From Dolomedes plantarius (taxonomy: Eukaryota > Arthropoda > Arachnida > Araneae > Dolomedidae), in contig OU015503.1 of assembly GCA_907164885.2 (NCBI GenBank), positions 68,073,568 to 68,137,567 on the forward strand: a DNA stretch of 64,000 nt. Reading direction: 5' to 3'. The translations under genes and the position numbers were made by a program. The notes under the pieces were generated by a model, which was not told where the DNA came from, did not search any database, and saw nothing but the letters and a program-made list of their open reading frames with translations. Positions 1 to 10,162 of this stretch are shown piece by piece (the first letter of the stretch is position 1; the number at the start of each line of letters is the position of its first letter).

Positions 1-113
1 GACGAGAAAGTGCGCGTATACGGAATCTTAGCCATAAAGGGGGAACATAAAGGGAAAGGGTATAATGACTTAAGAAAATTAGAACAGTATGTATGAAGCA
101 TAACCACACTTAC

Positions 114-296
114 TCTGGTACTTTGTTGCTGCATGTTGTTGATAAGTGGTAACTCTGGCGCTCTTCTGTCGAGGGCATCGCTTACTGGAAGAGGGAGCAC
201 TTGGGCACGTCCTCTCAACATGTCTGAGTATTCGGTGGGCGGATCCATGTGGATGGTGTGCTTCTGATAACTTCCGTAGGATAAATCATCTACCAT
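114..296 (-). CDS. Gene A exon 5 (61 codons, phase 0 to 0)
   Basis: The exon follows a pyrimidine-rich acceptor (tggtcttttcag) and ends AGA before the donor gtaagt. It is 183 nt, open throughout, and joins in frame to the preceding exon, which also ends in phase 0. It begins MVDDLSYGSYQKH, continues with DPPTEYSDMLRGRAQ and ends with NNMQQQSTR. Several tyrosines sit in acidic or small-residue context. There is no hydrophobic stretch. Codon use and GC content are clearly higher than in the flanking AT-rich DNA. The gene continues beyond position 1, so the C-terminus is not in this window. The family is not recognised. Confidence 0.72.
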
Positions 297-780
297 CTGA
301 AAAGACCAGGCCTTTAAAATCAGCTTCGGAGCATTTTATTACTCTGTCTATATACGTATATATATTTAAATATACTTAAACAAATTACAGATGTGTTTTC
401 ATACACCCCTACATTATAAATACCAACATACCGGATGGAAAATAATATTAGTTCGATCATTATATTTAAATATTCTCTCACAATCGATGCTAATTATGTA
501 ATTACTCTAGTATCCTGCAATGGAATATGATATAAAGCATGTAATATGTCAGAAACCGTTTCTAATATCATGTGTTGATGCATGACTGAATGGACTTGCT
601 TCTCCTGCTTAAAGTTTCCCAACACAAGAAAATATATTTCTTACTTTGGCTCTGTAGCTAATCCTGTCGAGAAATAGCCACACAATTTATCTAGAACTCT
701 TGGATCCTAATCCCTAGTTTTGTTTATTTCTATCAACTAATTCCTTATCATCTTTCTTCAAAATTACATTCCTTTGCAGT
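297..780. other. Gene A intron 4, no further feature
   Basis: AT-rich sequence between exon 5 and a dispersed-repeat fragment. I see no gene, TIR or long repeat. Confidence 0.5.
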
Positions 781-905
781 ACTCACGTTGGAGGGCGTGG
801 CCCATGAAACGTAGTTGTCTCCCTCTTCCTGCTTGTTCTTGTGTGATACTAGATAGTTATTCCATACTATTCCATTGTGCGAGGTGGTTGATCTGGTGGA
901 AGCTC
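781..905 (-). repeat. Fragment of dispersed 'GGGCGTGGCC' repeat family
   Basis: The core ggagggcgtggcccatg recurs with small changes at about 59268 and 63906. On the other strand it appears as ggccacgcc near 18506, 39338, 61370, 61925 and 62300. The copies share a nearby 'ccataggaaaaatgtga' block. The class is unknown; a SINE or short DNA element is possible. Confidence 0.45.
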
Positions 906-1219
906 TAGCTCAACCACCCCTTCAGCCACTTCACTGGCACATTGTGCTGATGAGAATTATTTAGTCGGCAAAATCCTTGATCCTTACATGCAGACGCTTA
1001 CGCGCCTGCTAGGTACTTCGTAAAACTAATTACCTTGACCTTGACCGATAATATAAGAAAGGATATTCTTCTCACACGTCCCAACGTGCCTTATGTGTTA
1101 TAAGAACTAGGAAGTAAGCCTAATTTCATCGGTATGGATACAAGCACATTGAAATTTAATCCTCATCTGAATACTAACTTTACTCTAGATTGTTATGATT
1201 CCAATTCTAAACCTATTAA

Positions 1220-1724
1220 ATGACCCAATATAATTATACCCTGAGAAACAACAACAACATGGAATATAGATGTACGGTCACGACACACGGTCAAGCGGCC
1301 AAGAGATCTCCTCACCCCACAGATATAAACAATAAGAACAAATGCAGTAATCTAATCGAAGAAACTCTTAAAGACCCAAGTGTCCCTGAAATGAACAACC
1401 CTAATTTACCACCCAAATTAAAGTCGAAGATATTTATATTGTGAAAATTAAAATCCATAAAGAAGTTTCAGGAAAGACCGGTGAAGCAGCTGGTAAGTGT
1501 TTCTATGCCGGTCCCTCTAATGACATTGTCTATATTCATCCAGAATCAGACACAGCCCGTAGAACCATATCTAACTAATGAAAAGCCAGTAACATCCAGG
1601 GATATAGTTCTCCGTATGAGAGTAATAAAACACCTTAAAGTTGTCATAAGTGGTTTAGAAATCAATACACCATTAGAGGAAATCAAACAAGCTTTATCTA
1701 ATCAAAACATCCCCACGATCAATA
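1220..1724 (+). pseudogene. LINE (jockey/CR1-like) ORF1 relic with PRE_C2HC-like domain
   Basis: One reading frame, broken by a TGA at 1442, encodes a region ending in HLKVVISGLEINTPLEEIKQ and IPTIN. This matches the pattern of the PRE_C2HC domain ahead of the zinc knuckles in LINE ORF1 proteins (hydrophobic KVVI-GL, then TP-EEIK). The zinc knuckles, endonuclease and reverse transcriptase are absent. The reading is cut at 1725 by the left end of a mariner element. Skipping the mariner, the frame continues for only a few codons after 2681 before a stop. The domain call is by motif memory only. Confidence 0.5.
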
Positions 1725-2680
1725 TACAGGGTTTGTATAAAAAGTATCGGGAAAAGTTTCGGAAAAATAAATTTAATTGACATATTACTACAATTCCTCA
1801 AAAGTCTTCAAAATACATCCCTTGAGCGTCGACACACTTTTGCCAGCGACTTTTCCACGACTCGAAGGTTCCCTGGTAGGCGAATTCCTGAACGTCCTTA
1901 AGGGTACGCGTGCAAGCTTCTTTGACGGCACTTAGGGTCCCATGGTGGTGTCCTTTGAGGGAGGATTTCACTTTTGGGAAAATGAAATAGTAGGCTGGTG
2001 CCAAGAAGGGACTGTAAGGGGGTTGTGGAATCGTCGCGATTACATTTTTCGTCAGGTACTCGGTGATCTTGGAGCAGGTGTGGCTGGGTGCATTGGGTCA
2101 TCCGTGAAGACCTTCGGGACGAGTTTGGTGATGCGAAAGATCTGCACTAAATTTTCAGTGATAATGCTGTGCACTGTCATCTTATCAATACCAGTTTTAT
2201 CTGTGACCATGAGCACACTTAACCGAGGGTCTGAATTCAGCACTTCATGCACTCGTTGCACATTGTCGCCTGTTCTTGAGGTCGACGGTCGTCCAGCGAG
2301 GGCCTCGTCCTCCACACTCTCTCGGACATCTTTGAAGAGCTTGTGCCACTTAAAAACTGCAGTTTGTGACATGCATTCATCCTTGAACACTTGGCGAACC
2401 ATGCCCAACGTCTCATTTCCCGATTTCCCCAGTTCAACACAAAATTTGATGGCGTACCGCTGTTCAATCGTTCGCTGCATTTTGCCCTTGCACCGAGTCA
2501 CTCGACAGGGGTCCACTTAAAAACACGATCTAACCTGAACGAATGCTCGCAGGTGACTGGCGCTTGGTACGTCTTGTAGGTCACATCCCCCACTACCGAA
2601 CATTCATGGTACAAGCTTACTCCGACGTACAGTCACGTCAGGAAAAAATTGTTCCCGATACTTTTTATACTATCCCTGTA
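1725..2680 (-). mobile_element. Internally deleted mariner element with intact TIRs
   Basis: Terminal inverted repeats begin TACAGGG at the left end and their complement ends at 2680. They share the core GTATAAAAAGTATCGGGAA at 1735 and, inverted, near 2653-2670. The TA dinucleotides at both ends fit the TA target rule. The element is about 956 bp, against roughly 1.3 kb for a full mariner. It sits inside the LINE ORF1 relic. Confidence 0.8.
1798..2516 (-). pseudogene. Mariner transposase, internal deletion and mutated catalytic site
   Basis: The N-terminal 138 or so residues are open: a helix-turn-helix region with QRYAIKFCVELGKSG, then FKWHKLFKDVRESVED, the AGRPSTSRT linker and TDKTGIDKMTV. 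After VPKVFTDD the frame breaks. In another frame the sequence resumes at NAPSHT, the block that follows the second catalytic Asp in mariners, and runs to PPYSPFLAPAYYFIFPKVK and a C-terminus ending MYFEDF. The deletion removed the first two catalytic aspartates. The third (normally in DLAP-x-DYF) reads Tyr. The protein is therefore dead, and about 110 residues short of the usual 345 or so. Confidence 0.85.
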
Positions 2681-2838
2681 GGAGCCGAAAATAAAGGTGA
2701 GACTTGTGAATATGGCTTCTAGAAACTCAGCAGATGCCAGCGTTTAACTGCTTTTGTAGAGCAGTAGTAAACACAGACTTAAGAAATTAGTCTAATTTAA
2801 TTTACTTCATCTTGTATTTTCAAGTTAACAAATATTAC

Positions 2839-2972
2839 CTCTGAGTGACCTTGCTCTGTGATGGGAACGAGTGCTTCATAGTTATCTTGCTTCTGCTTCA
2901 GAATTTTGTACATTTCTTCGTTCATGCGACGTGTGCATTCTAGATGGAGACTCTTGGTATCAGGAGCGTACA
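2839..2972 (-). CDS. Gene A exon 4 (134 nt)
   Basis: The acceptor is tattttcatatttcag and the donor is GAG|gtaata. The exon begins with two bases that complete an ATG (Met) codon with the last base of exon 3. It then encodes YAPDTKSLHLECTRRMNEEM, followed by a Lys/Gln-rich stretch and ALVPITEQGHSE. It ends in phase 0, matching exon 5. The amphipathic charged pattern suggests a short helix. Translation in the other two frames is broken. Codon choice is host-like and unlike the flanking repeats. Confidence 0.72.
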
Positions 2973-3099
2973 CTGAAATATGAAAATATATTCCATAATC
3001 TTATGAAATTTAGCCTAAGTAGTATAATAATGTTCATTATATTCAAATGAACATGATTTTTATATTTATCACATGTAGCCCACAAAAAAATCATGCAAA

Positions 3100-4263
3100 T
3101 ACAAGGCGTCCGGGCTAAAGGTATCCAAAAGTTGTGACTTATAATTTACGGAACTACCCATTAGAATTTTTAAAAATATTATTTGAATAGAAAGAACATT
3201 CTCACCAAGTTTTAATATCAATCGTAGATTTCGATCATAGTATCATAGATTTCGATGTGTGCACCTTTTTGTAGCATGAAAATGTCTAAATGGTAATCCA
3301 GTTCTCTCCAAGTGTTTCGTAGCATATCAGGAGTTAGTAGACTTTTTTTGCTTGGGGATTCCTTAAATCCGTTGTGTATAAACAAAAATTGAAACTATGG
3401 ATGAGTTGAAGAAGCATATAATTCAATCAATTCGCTTGGGAATCATTAAATCCGTTGTGGATAAACAAAAAATTGAAACTGTGGATGAGTTGAAGAAGCA
3501 TATCATTCAATCAATTAGCTTGGGGAATCATTAAATCCGTTATGTATAAACAAAAATTGAAACTGTGGATGAGTTGAAGAAGCATATATTCAATCAATTT
3601 GCTTGGGGAATCATTAAATCCGTTGTGTATAAACAAAAAATTGAAACTGTCGATGAGTTGAAGAAGCATATCATTCAATCAATTTGCTTGGGGAATCATT
3701 AAATCCGTCATGTATAAACAAAAAATTGAAACTGTCGATGAGTTGAAGAAGCATATCATTCAATCAATTTGCTTGGGGAATCATTAAATCCGTCATGTAT
3801 AAACAAAAAATTGAAACTGTGGATGAGTTGAAGAAGCATAATTCAATCAATTTGCTTGGGGAATCATTAAATCCGTTGTGTATAAACAAAAAATTGAAAC
3901 TGTGGATGAGTTGAAGAAGCATATCATTCAATCAATTACCTTGGGGCATCATTAAATCCGTTGTGTATAAACAAAAATTTAAACTGTGGATGAGTTGAAG
4001 AAGAGTATCATTCAATCAATCCGTGTAATAATTCCTGATATGCTACGAAACACTTGGAGAGAACTGGATTACCATTTAGACGTTTGTCGTGCTACTAAAG
4101 GTCCACACATCGAAATCTATGATACTATGATCGAAATCTATGATTGATATTAAAACTTGGTGATAATTTTCTTTCTATTTAAATAATTTTTTTAAAATTC
4201 TAATGGGTAGTTCCGTAAAAATAAGCCATGACTTTTGGATACTTTTAGTCCGGACACCTTGTA
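3100..4263. mobile_element. Fold-back mariner derivative with internal tandem array
   Basis: Long inverted arms (about 3102-3338 and 4030-4261) start with ACAAGGCGTCCGGG and its near-complement, each next to TA. Between them are eight direct copies of an approximately 85-bp unit beginning cttggggaatcattaaatcc. The unit encodes a mariner-type C-terminal motif (YKQKIETVDELKK), and the right arm continues it as DMLRNTWRELDYHLDVCRAT. The unit is not a multiple of three, so the array is not one ORF. The left arm holds the antisense of the same C-terminal coding block. The element is non-autonomous. Confidence 0.75.
3345..4022 (+). repeat. Eight-copy ~85-bp tandem repeat inside fold-back element
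   Basis: Units start near 3350, 3433, 3518, 3601, 3687, 3772, 3856 and 3941. They differ by a few substitutions and 1-3 base indels. Each carries gatgagttgaagaagcat. Confidence 0.85.
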
Positions 4264-5480
4264 TAATTATACAAATAAATATTCATATTTCTCTTATACA
4301 AGTTTATTTGGACATGGTGTATTTCTCGTTTAGTTCCCACAAGTTTACACAACTATACAAACATAATTATACACACGAAAATTGTTCAAAATATTTGCCC
4401 ATATACATATCAATATGAACAGGGTGTTGATCTTCGTCTAAGTAACGCTAATTACACAAATTTAATTTTACTAATAAATTTTTGCAAATTATGTGTCCAT
4501 ATTCTTTAACATGGTGTCAGTCCTTTAATTCTATCTAACTACAAAATTTTTATTTTTAGAATAAAAATGATGTTTATTATTTGTCCACATACTAAATTAT
4601 ATAGAAAAGGTATGATTTACTTCTCACTAATGTAAATGAATATTATAGGTAATTAATACGAGAAATAAAATATCATTACACGATTTATCTGAGAAATATG
4701 CATATTTTTATGTCAAAGTATACGCTACTAGATACTTATATCAATTATTCTATATGTTTTCATTAACTTCCATACACATACATATACATCTGGTCATTCA
4801 TTCACCTTATAATAGCTATGTTTTGTTTTTGAATATACAGGAACATTGTCATTTTTACACACATGTGTACACATTTACTTACGGTGGCAGAACATATTTT
4901 CTTTTAGTTGGGTAGAGAAAATCAATTTGTGCATTATCTGTATATATGTACAATATAATAATAACCGAAATATATAGTCACATCTCATGTACATTGAACT
5001 TAGAATAAACGAGAAGAAAGTAATAGACTAACTATACTTTTCTCTAAATCTCACTAAAACGAGGAGTTGATCATGTCTGAAACACCAAACATTATTCATA
5101 GAATTCTCCCATCCTTAAGCGCATCTTTTTCGACTTTCTACTAACCATTCAGATTATGTCTTTTCGCCACTGTGTTATATGCTGCTATAGTTCAATAAAA
5201 CTGCGTTAGAGGGCTTGACCCAGGCAATGCAGTCCATAATAAGGGTGAAACATAGGTTCAAGACTTCTGAATACGTTGGATGTGTACATATTAGTAATTG
5301 GCTAAAGAACCTAGTCTATCTCTAAACAATTTGAGTAATTCACAAAAGGTAAATCTAAACCAGTGTTCTCAACTCTATTTCTGCACAATTTTGATTTCTG
5401 ACGACTCAAGAAATTAAGCGGTCTGAAATTTATTGATTTACGATAGAACTGGAATATAATAATGAAAAAAAATGTAAGAT
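4264..5480. other. AT-rich intronic sequence
   Basis: Part of gene A intron 3. I see no gene, TIR pair or array. Confidence 0.5.
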
Positions 5481-5488
5481 GTTGGAAC

Positions 5489-6463
5489 TAGGGTTTCCAA
5501 ATATCCGAATTTTCTGTAAACTCGGTTATCGGATAGTAGTTTTTAAATCGTCCAGCGGATATCAGATAACCGAATAAAAATAAATATTACTCATCTTTAT
5601 AAACATTACTTTTATTGCTTTTAAATTACAAAATTTATTTTTTTTAAATTTAAATAATATTTTGAAAATACTAAAGCATTCAGTGATGCGTAAGAAGGCC
5701 TAGATCTAATTTTTGCACAGAAATTTCCAGAAAGGCTCTCACTGAATCTCTTGGAAGTCCGTTTCACTGTTTTCAGTGCCTTTTATAGCAATTTAAGATT
5801 TTGTGTTCGCATCTTGATAATGTTAAATTCCTGCTTTAAAGAGCTCCTATCATGTGGTATTCCTAAATGCTTTACTTTAGACGCGTTTGAAATATATGAA
5901 TTTAGTTCATGTAATTATTTTTCTGGTTTGCTGTGGGATGCAAATTCTTCGCACAAAATATCGTCTTTATGCTCAGAAATTTTGAGGAAATTCTTTTCCC
6001 TGGTGAGACTATAGAGCATTCTGAGTCAGACTGCCACATAGTCTCACCAGGGAAAGTCTCTTTATAAAGAGCTGTATCAAAACATAGAGCATATTTTGTT
6101 GGAACATTTGTAGGATCAACAAGGTATTTCATTAAAGCCGTAATGTTGTCATATTTTCGCGATCCAAAAGCTTGTGACATTGGCGTTTTCACTCTTTATA
6201 CGAATTTAATGCAAACTTTATTTTTTGACCTTTTTCTTTTAATGTACAATGAGTTTTCTTGAATAAATTTCGAAAACTGATTTCCGAAATATTTCGCAAA
6301 TTAAAAAATATGACAAAATTCAAATTTCAACGACTATTTTATATGGAAAATTTTAGAAATGTAAGTTGCGGATATCCGGAAAATATTGGACGGATATCGG
6401 ATATGACTAAGAATTCAAAATCCGCGTATAACGAATACGGATATATCAGTTTTTGAAACCCTA
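5489..6463 (-). mobile_element. hAT-superfamily remnant with 8-bp target duplication
   Basis: The ends are TAGGGTTTCC at 5489 and its complement ggaaaccctA-type end at 6463. The flanking 8-mers GTTGGAAC (5481) and GTTAGAAC (6464) agree at 7 of 8 positions, as expected for a hAT insertion. The length of 975 bp is far below an autonomous hAT element. Confidence 0.75.
5636..6192 (-). pseudogene. hAT transposase C-terminal relic
   Basis: On the minus strand near 5640-5760 the reading SGNFCAKIRSRPSYASLNAL, followed by VFSKYY, matches the hAT dimerisation C-terminus (ERxFS..aGxxxxxxRsrLs..sl.aLvFlK). Upstream, 5902-6192 is open and may belong to the same protein (DNITALMKYLV and PTKYALCFD), but I cannot place it confidently. 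The BED finger and the catalytic region are not visible. Confidence 0.6.
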
Positions 6464-7335
6464 GTTAGAACTCGGTATTTAATATTTTAAATTCTATTAC
6501 TAGTAATGAAATAAAAAACGCTATTTTTTGTACTTAGCATTTATTTTAAGCTGCTGCTTCGATTCGCGTATTACAAAAAAAAAAAAAAAATAAATGCTGA
6601 TAAAAACAAAAATAAAAACAAAACGAAAAAAACAGCAGAACATCTTTGAATCAAATACCCTTTTCTTCTAAACCGAATGCCTCATTAAACTTTACTTGAA
6701 GTTTTCTTTTCGCAACGAAAAAACTTAATTATGTTTTTACAACCACGGTAGGAGTCCGATTTATAAAGTACAATGATAAAATTATGCAAAGGAACAATGA
6801 AACATAACAGTACTAATTTGAATACAAAACGCAAAACTTCTTTTAAAGGAAAGCAGGAAAACAGTTCTTTTAATCAGAAACTTTTTTACGTTTATTTCCC
6901 CGCAAATGCAGTCACTGAAGAGAATCGAAGTTTATGTATTCGTGTTGTTTTGCATACTAATTCAAGGAGTTTAGATTCTAAGATCTTTATATAATTTTTT
7001 GATGTCTTTAAAGATGAAATTTTAATTTAAACGCTATAAGAAAATTTAAAATTAATTACTTTCTGATTTCTTTTTTTACTGGTAAAATCAAAGCTTTCTT
7101 TTCAAACAGATGCTAAATAATTGAATATTTTATTTCCAGCCTGTATACATGAATAAAAGTTTGGAAGGTGCCAGGTTAACTTTCCATAAATTTCGGATAT
7201 AAATCAATTATGCTACGAAAGCTGACTGCAATGTTTGCACAGCTATTTCTAAATCGGGTATTAGAGATGTAAGTACTAACCATTGCCAATTTTTCAAATT
7301 AAATTATTAAACTTTTTATAGCATTATATACTTAC
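6464..7335. other. AT-rich intronic sequence
   Basis: Part of gene A intron 3. No supported feature. The short ORF at 6773 looks fortuitous. Confidence 0.45.
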
Positions 7336-7580
7336 TAGCCGGACGAAGCCCAGCTATGCTCGGGGCATCCGTCCACCAGACAGACGACTTTGAATTGATT
7401 GATTGAGAGGAAGCATTTTCATAAGAGGCACTATTAATTTGAAGTCTCCCCCCCCCACAAAATCACAAAAAGAAAAATTTGTTATTCGTATTAACACCCA
7501 CCATCACCAGGTATGATATGAGCATACCTGCATTACAAAAAGATAAATTTTCATGTGAAAATAAATCGGCTGGCTACTTT
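7336..7580 (-). mobile_element. Helitron/Helentron-like 3' end fragment
   Basis: On the minus strand the sequence ends in a short GC-rich hairpin region followed by CTAGT (cttcgtccggctagt), the usual layout of Helitron-type 3' ends. The interior is interrupted by the LTR element. Confidence 0.4.
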
Positions 7581-7587
7581 AGCCTAT

Positions 7588-8242
7588 TGTCACATCGTGG
7601 ACATCGGCACTCCTTTTTTCGACTCAGCCGGTGGAATTGATGAGTTTTCCACATGTGTTGCAGGCACATCAAAAGGAACGCTAATGTGCAAAAGTCGCCA
7701 AATAACCTTTCTTTTCTTCTTCTCGCAGTCAGCACGTATGTTGCCGATCAGCGGCGGCATCCATTAAACTAACAATGAAGTATGTCCCGGGCCCAAATGG
7801 ATTTCAGGTTTCCTTGAAAGGGTCGGCACGAGCGGAAGTGACCCCCATCGGCCCGGAAGTCAAGGTTGTTCCAGCAATTTGTGGAGTCTTCTAGATTCTT
7901 CTAGAAAGATTGGAAAAAAAGGAAAAAAGGACTCCCCTTCTTTGTCTGGGGGACTTTTTTAGCTGACCGACTTGTGAGACCGACAGCGCTGGAGTGCGCC
8001 GGGTCTGTGATTAATCTTTTGAGAGATTGCACGGGTTTGCTCGGAACAGAGACCGTGGATAAGGATATTTGGCTTGTGTTAGCCAGGGAAATTCTTGTAA
8101 TAAATTATGTTTTGTAAATATATTAAGGTTTAATAAAACCTTTGTACATATGTAAACAAGTTTCCTTCTCAAATTATTCCGTTTCGTGTTTTAACTTGTT
8201 TCACGAAGTTGGTTATTGATCGCTATGGGCCACATTACCATA
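7588..8242 (+). repeat. 5' LTR
   Basis: Starts TGTCACATCG and ends CATTACCATA. Contains AATAAA-type signals near 8099 and 8132. Paired with 12143-12797. Confidence 0.88.
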
Positions 8243-8265
8243 GCTGGTGGCAGTCCGCTGGGATT
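8243..8265 (+). promoter_or_regulatory. Primer binding site of the LTR element
   Basis: TGGTGGCAGTCCGC begins two bases after the LTR. The TGG start fits pairing with a tRNA CCA end; which tRNA is not determined. Confidence 0.55.
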
Positions 8266-8743
8266 ATTCCAGAGGGAATTGGAATTCGAGTCCACGTAGG
8301 ACGGTGCGTCTGCAGTTCCAGAGGATCGAGAAGTGGAGTCTTCACTGATCGGGGAGCAGCACGGAGACTAGGATAGAAGCAAGACCGAGCAGCCTAAAAA
8401 GAGGACACCTTGGAGAGAAAGTCAATCAGCGGGTCGAGCTGGATGCAACGAATAAGAAGGTGAGTCCATTCGAAAATCTTTTTAGAGAGGTCTGAGTTTA
8501 AGTCGCCAGGCGCGTGAAATAAAAATTAGTTTGGGAAAACTAAAAATCCCTTAGGGGAAGATAGAATTTTGATTAGTGGTAATCAAGGTATGTGTGAGTA
8601 ATCCATACGGAATCTCACAGCACGTTTGTGCAGAAAGAGAAAAACGGTACTCAGTTTGGGAGACGTTGTTTGAATTGTGCTATAAAAATATTCATAGGTG
8701 TATATGGTGATACATGTTATAAATATTTTAAAACGTTTGATAG

Positions 8744-8947
8744 AATGATATATGTTCTAGAGGGATACATGTTCTAGTGTAATATATGTTCTAGTATGAT
8801 ATATGTTCTAGAGGGATACATGTTCTAGTGTAATATATGTTCTAGTGTGATATATGTTCTAGAGGGATACATGTTCTAGTGTAATATATGTTCTAGGGTG
8901 ATGTATGTTCTAGAGGGATACATGTTCTAGTGTGATATATGTTCTAG
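8744..8947 (+). repeat. Twelve perfect-length 17-bp tandem repeats in the LTR-element leader
   Basis: Twelve units each end in atgttctag, exactly 17 bp apart. They are arranged mostly as a 51-bp triplet of three variants (agggatac-, tgtaatat- and tgtgatat-). The array lies between the primer binding site and the gag-like ORF. It does not code. Confidence 0.9.
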
Positions 8948-9400
8948 TGTGATTTTGGTGCTATATTTTAGACGTATTGGTAGAAGGTGATATATGCCTA
9001 ATTTTTTAAAGTGCTAGGATATTGTATATGTGTAGCTAGTGTATTCTAGACCGGGAAAATTGTGTTATGGTACTAGGGGTGACCGGTTAGGTTAATACAA
9101 AAAAAATGGGGAATATTATAATACAAGGTGTATTATTATATTAATATCTGTTTTAAATTTGAGCAGTTGGCTCAGGGTACTTGAGATTTTTAACTTAAAA
9201 TTTAATATTTTGCTGTTTGTTTTGTACATTAATATTAAGTTTGGTTTAAAGTTAATACGGAGTGTATTTTCTTTGTATGTTAATATCTTTTTGGAAATGT
9301 GATATAATACAGAGTGTACTCTTTGTGTGCTGATATCATTGTATCTGTTTAGAAATTGTGTTTTCTGTGAAAAGAGTGTCTAATATTTTAGTTTAAAAAA

Positions 9401-10138
9401 ATGGAAGCTTATCTGGGTAGACAAACCAAAGATATCCTGCTGACATTGGCAGATGATCTCGCCCTAAATGTATCAGAATCAGAAGGAAAGTGGCAGATTA
9501 TTAAGAGCATTGTGGAAGCGCCAAATTGCGCCGAGGGCACAGTTAGAGCATGTTTAGAATGCATTTTGGAAGAGGCTAAATTAGAACAGGAGAATAAACT
9601 GGAAAAGGCTAAAATAGAACAGGAGGATAAACTGGAAAAGGCTAGAAGGGAAGAGGAGTTTAAGCAGATGGATAGGGCTCAGGAATTAGGATGGATAAGA
9701 TGGAGAGATCGTCTAGACGCTAGTCAGAAAGCCTTAATTGATAATATTTTCGAGGTTTTCGAGTCGAATAAAGAATTCTTTGTGAGACACGATAAAGGAA
9801 TGCTTGAGAAGTTAGAATATGACCTCAATTGCGAAGCGAATTATAGTTTATATCCATCAATTAGAATTATCAAAGCTAAGGAATTGGAGTACCTGAGAGA
9901 AAAATTACAGGCTGTAAATTCCTACAGAGAAAGTAGAGAATTGACAAGGGAAGCTGGGAATTTCGAAAGGGCGAACTTTTCCGTTTGCGACAACAAAGGG
10001 GACCTTGCAGTTAGTTTGCCTGAGAGTAACTCCGAAACCGGAAACCTTAATAGTTCAAGATCCACTTTGCCCCAGAGCATAGAAAGATTTTCGCTCGCTC
10101 ATTTGCAAGAGGGGAAAACTGGATGGTTGTGTCCATAG
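9401..10138 (+). CDS. Gag-like ORF of the LTR element (245 aa)
   Basis: The first ATG follows a run of A (aaaaaaATGG). Residues 1-55 resemble the SAP-like N-terminus of Mag/CsRn1-type Gag proteins (KDILLTLADDLALN, then WQIIKSIVEA). Residues 56-95 form a charged coiled coil with two EQExKLEKA-type repeats. A middle part with Trp-rich and Leu-rich helices could be the capsid. There is no CCHC zinc knuckle. The ORF ends with UAG at 10136. The same frame stays open after it for 8 codons to the ATG of the next ORF. It probably encodes the particle-forming protein of the element. Family assignment is by pattern only. Confidence 0.65.
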   Translation: MEAYLGRQTKDILLTLADDLALNVSESEGKWQIIKSIVEAPNCAEGTVRACLECILEEAKLEQENKLEKAKIEQEDKLEKARREEEFKQMDRAQELGWIRWRDRLDASQKALIDNIFEVFESNKEFFVRHDKGMLEKLEYDLNCEANYSLYPSIRIIKAKELEYLREKLQAVNSYRESRELTREAGNFERANFSVCDNKGDLAVSLPESNSETGNLNSSRSTLPQSIERFSLAHLQEGKTGWLCP

Positions 10139-10162
10139 AAGGGGGAAAACGAGGTTCAGATA

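Noticed and set aside
1942..2520. 192-codon + strand ORF
   Set aside because: It is the antisense shadow of the mariner transposase. The minus-strand motifs explain the open frame.
3345..4022. CRISPR-like or coding repeat array
   Set aside because: The ~85-bp units follow each other directly with no spacers, and the unit length breaks the reading frame. It is a tandemly duplicated transposase segment.
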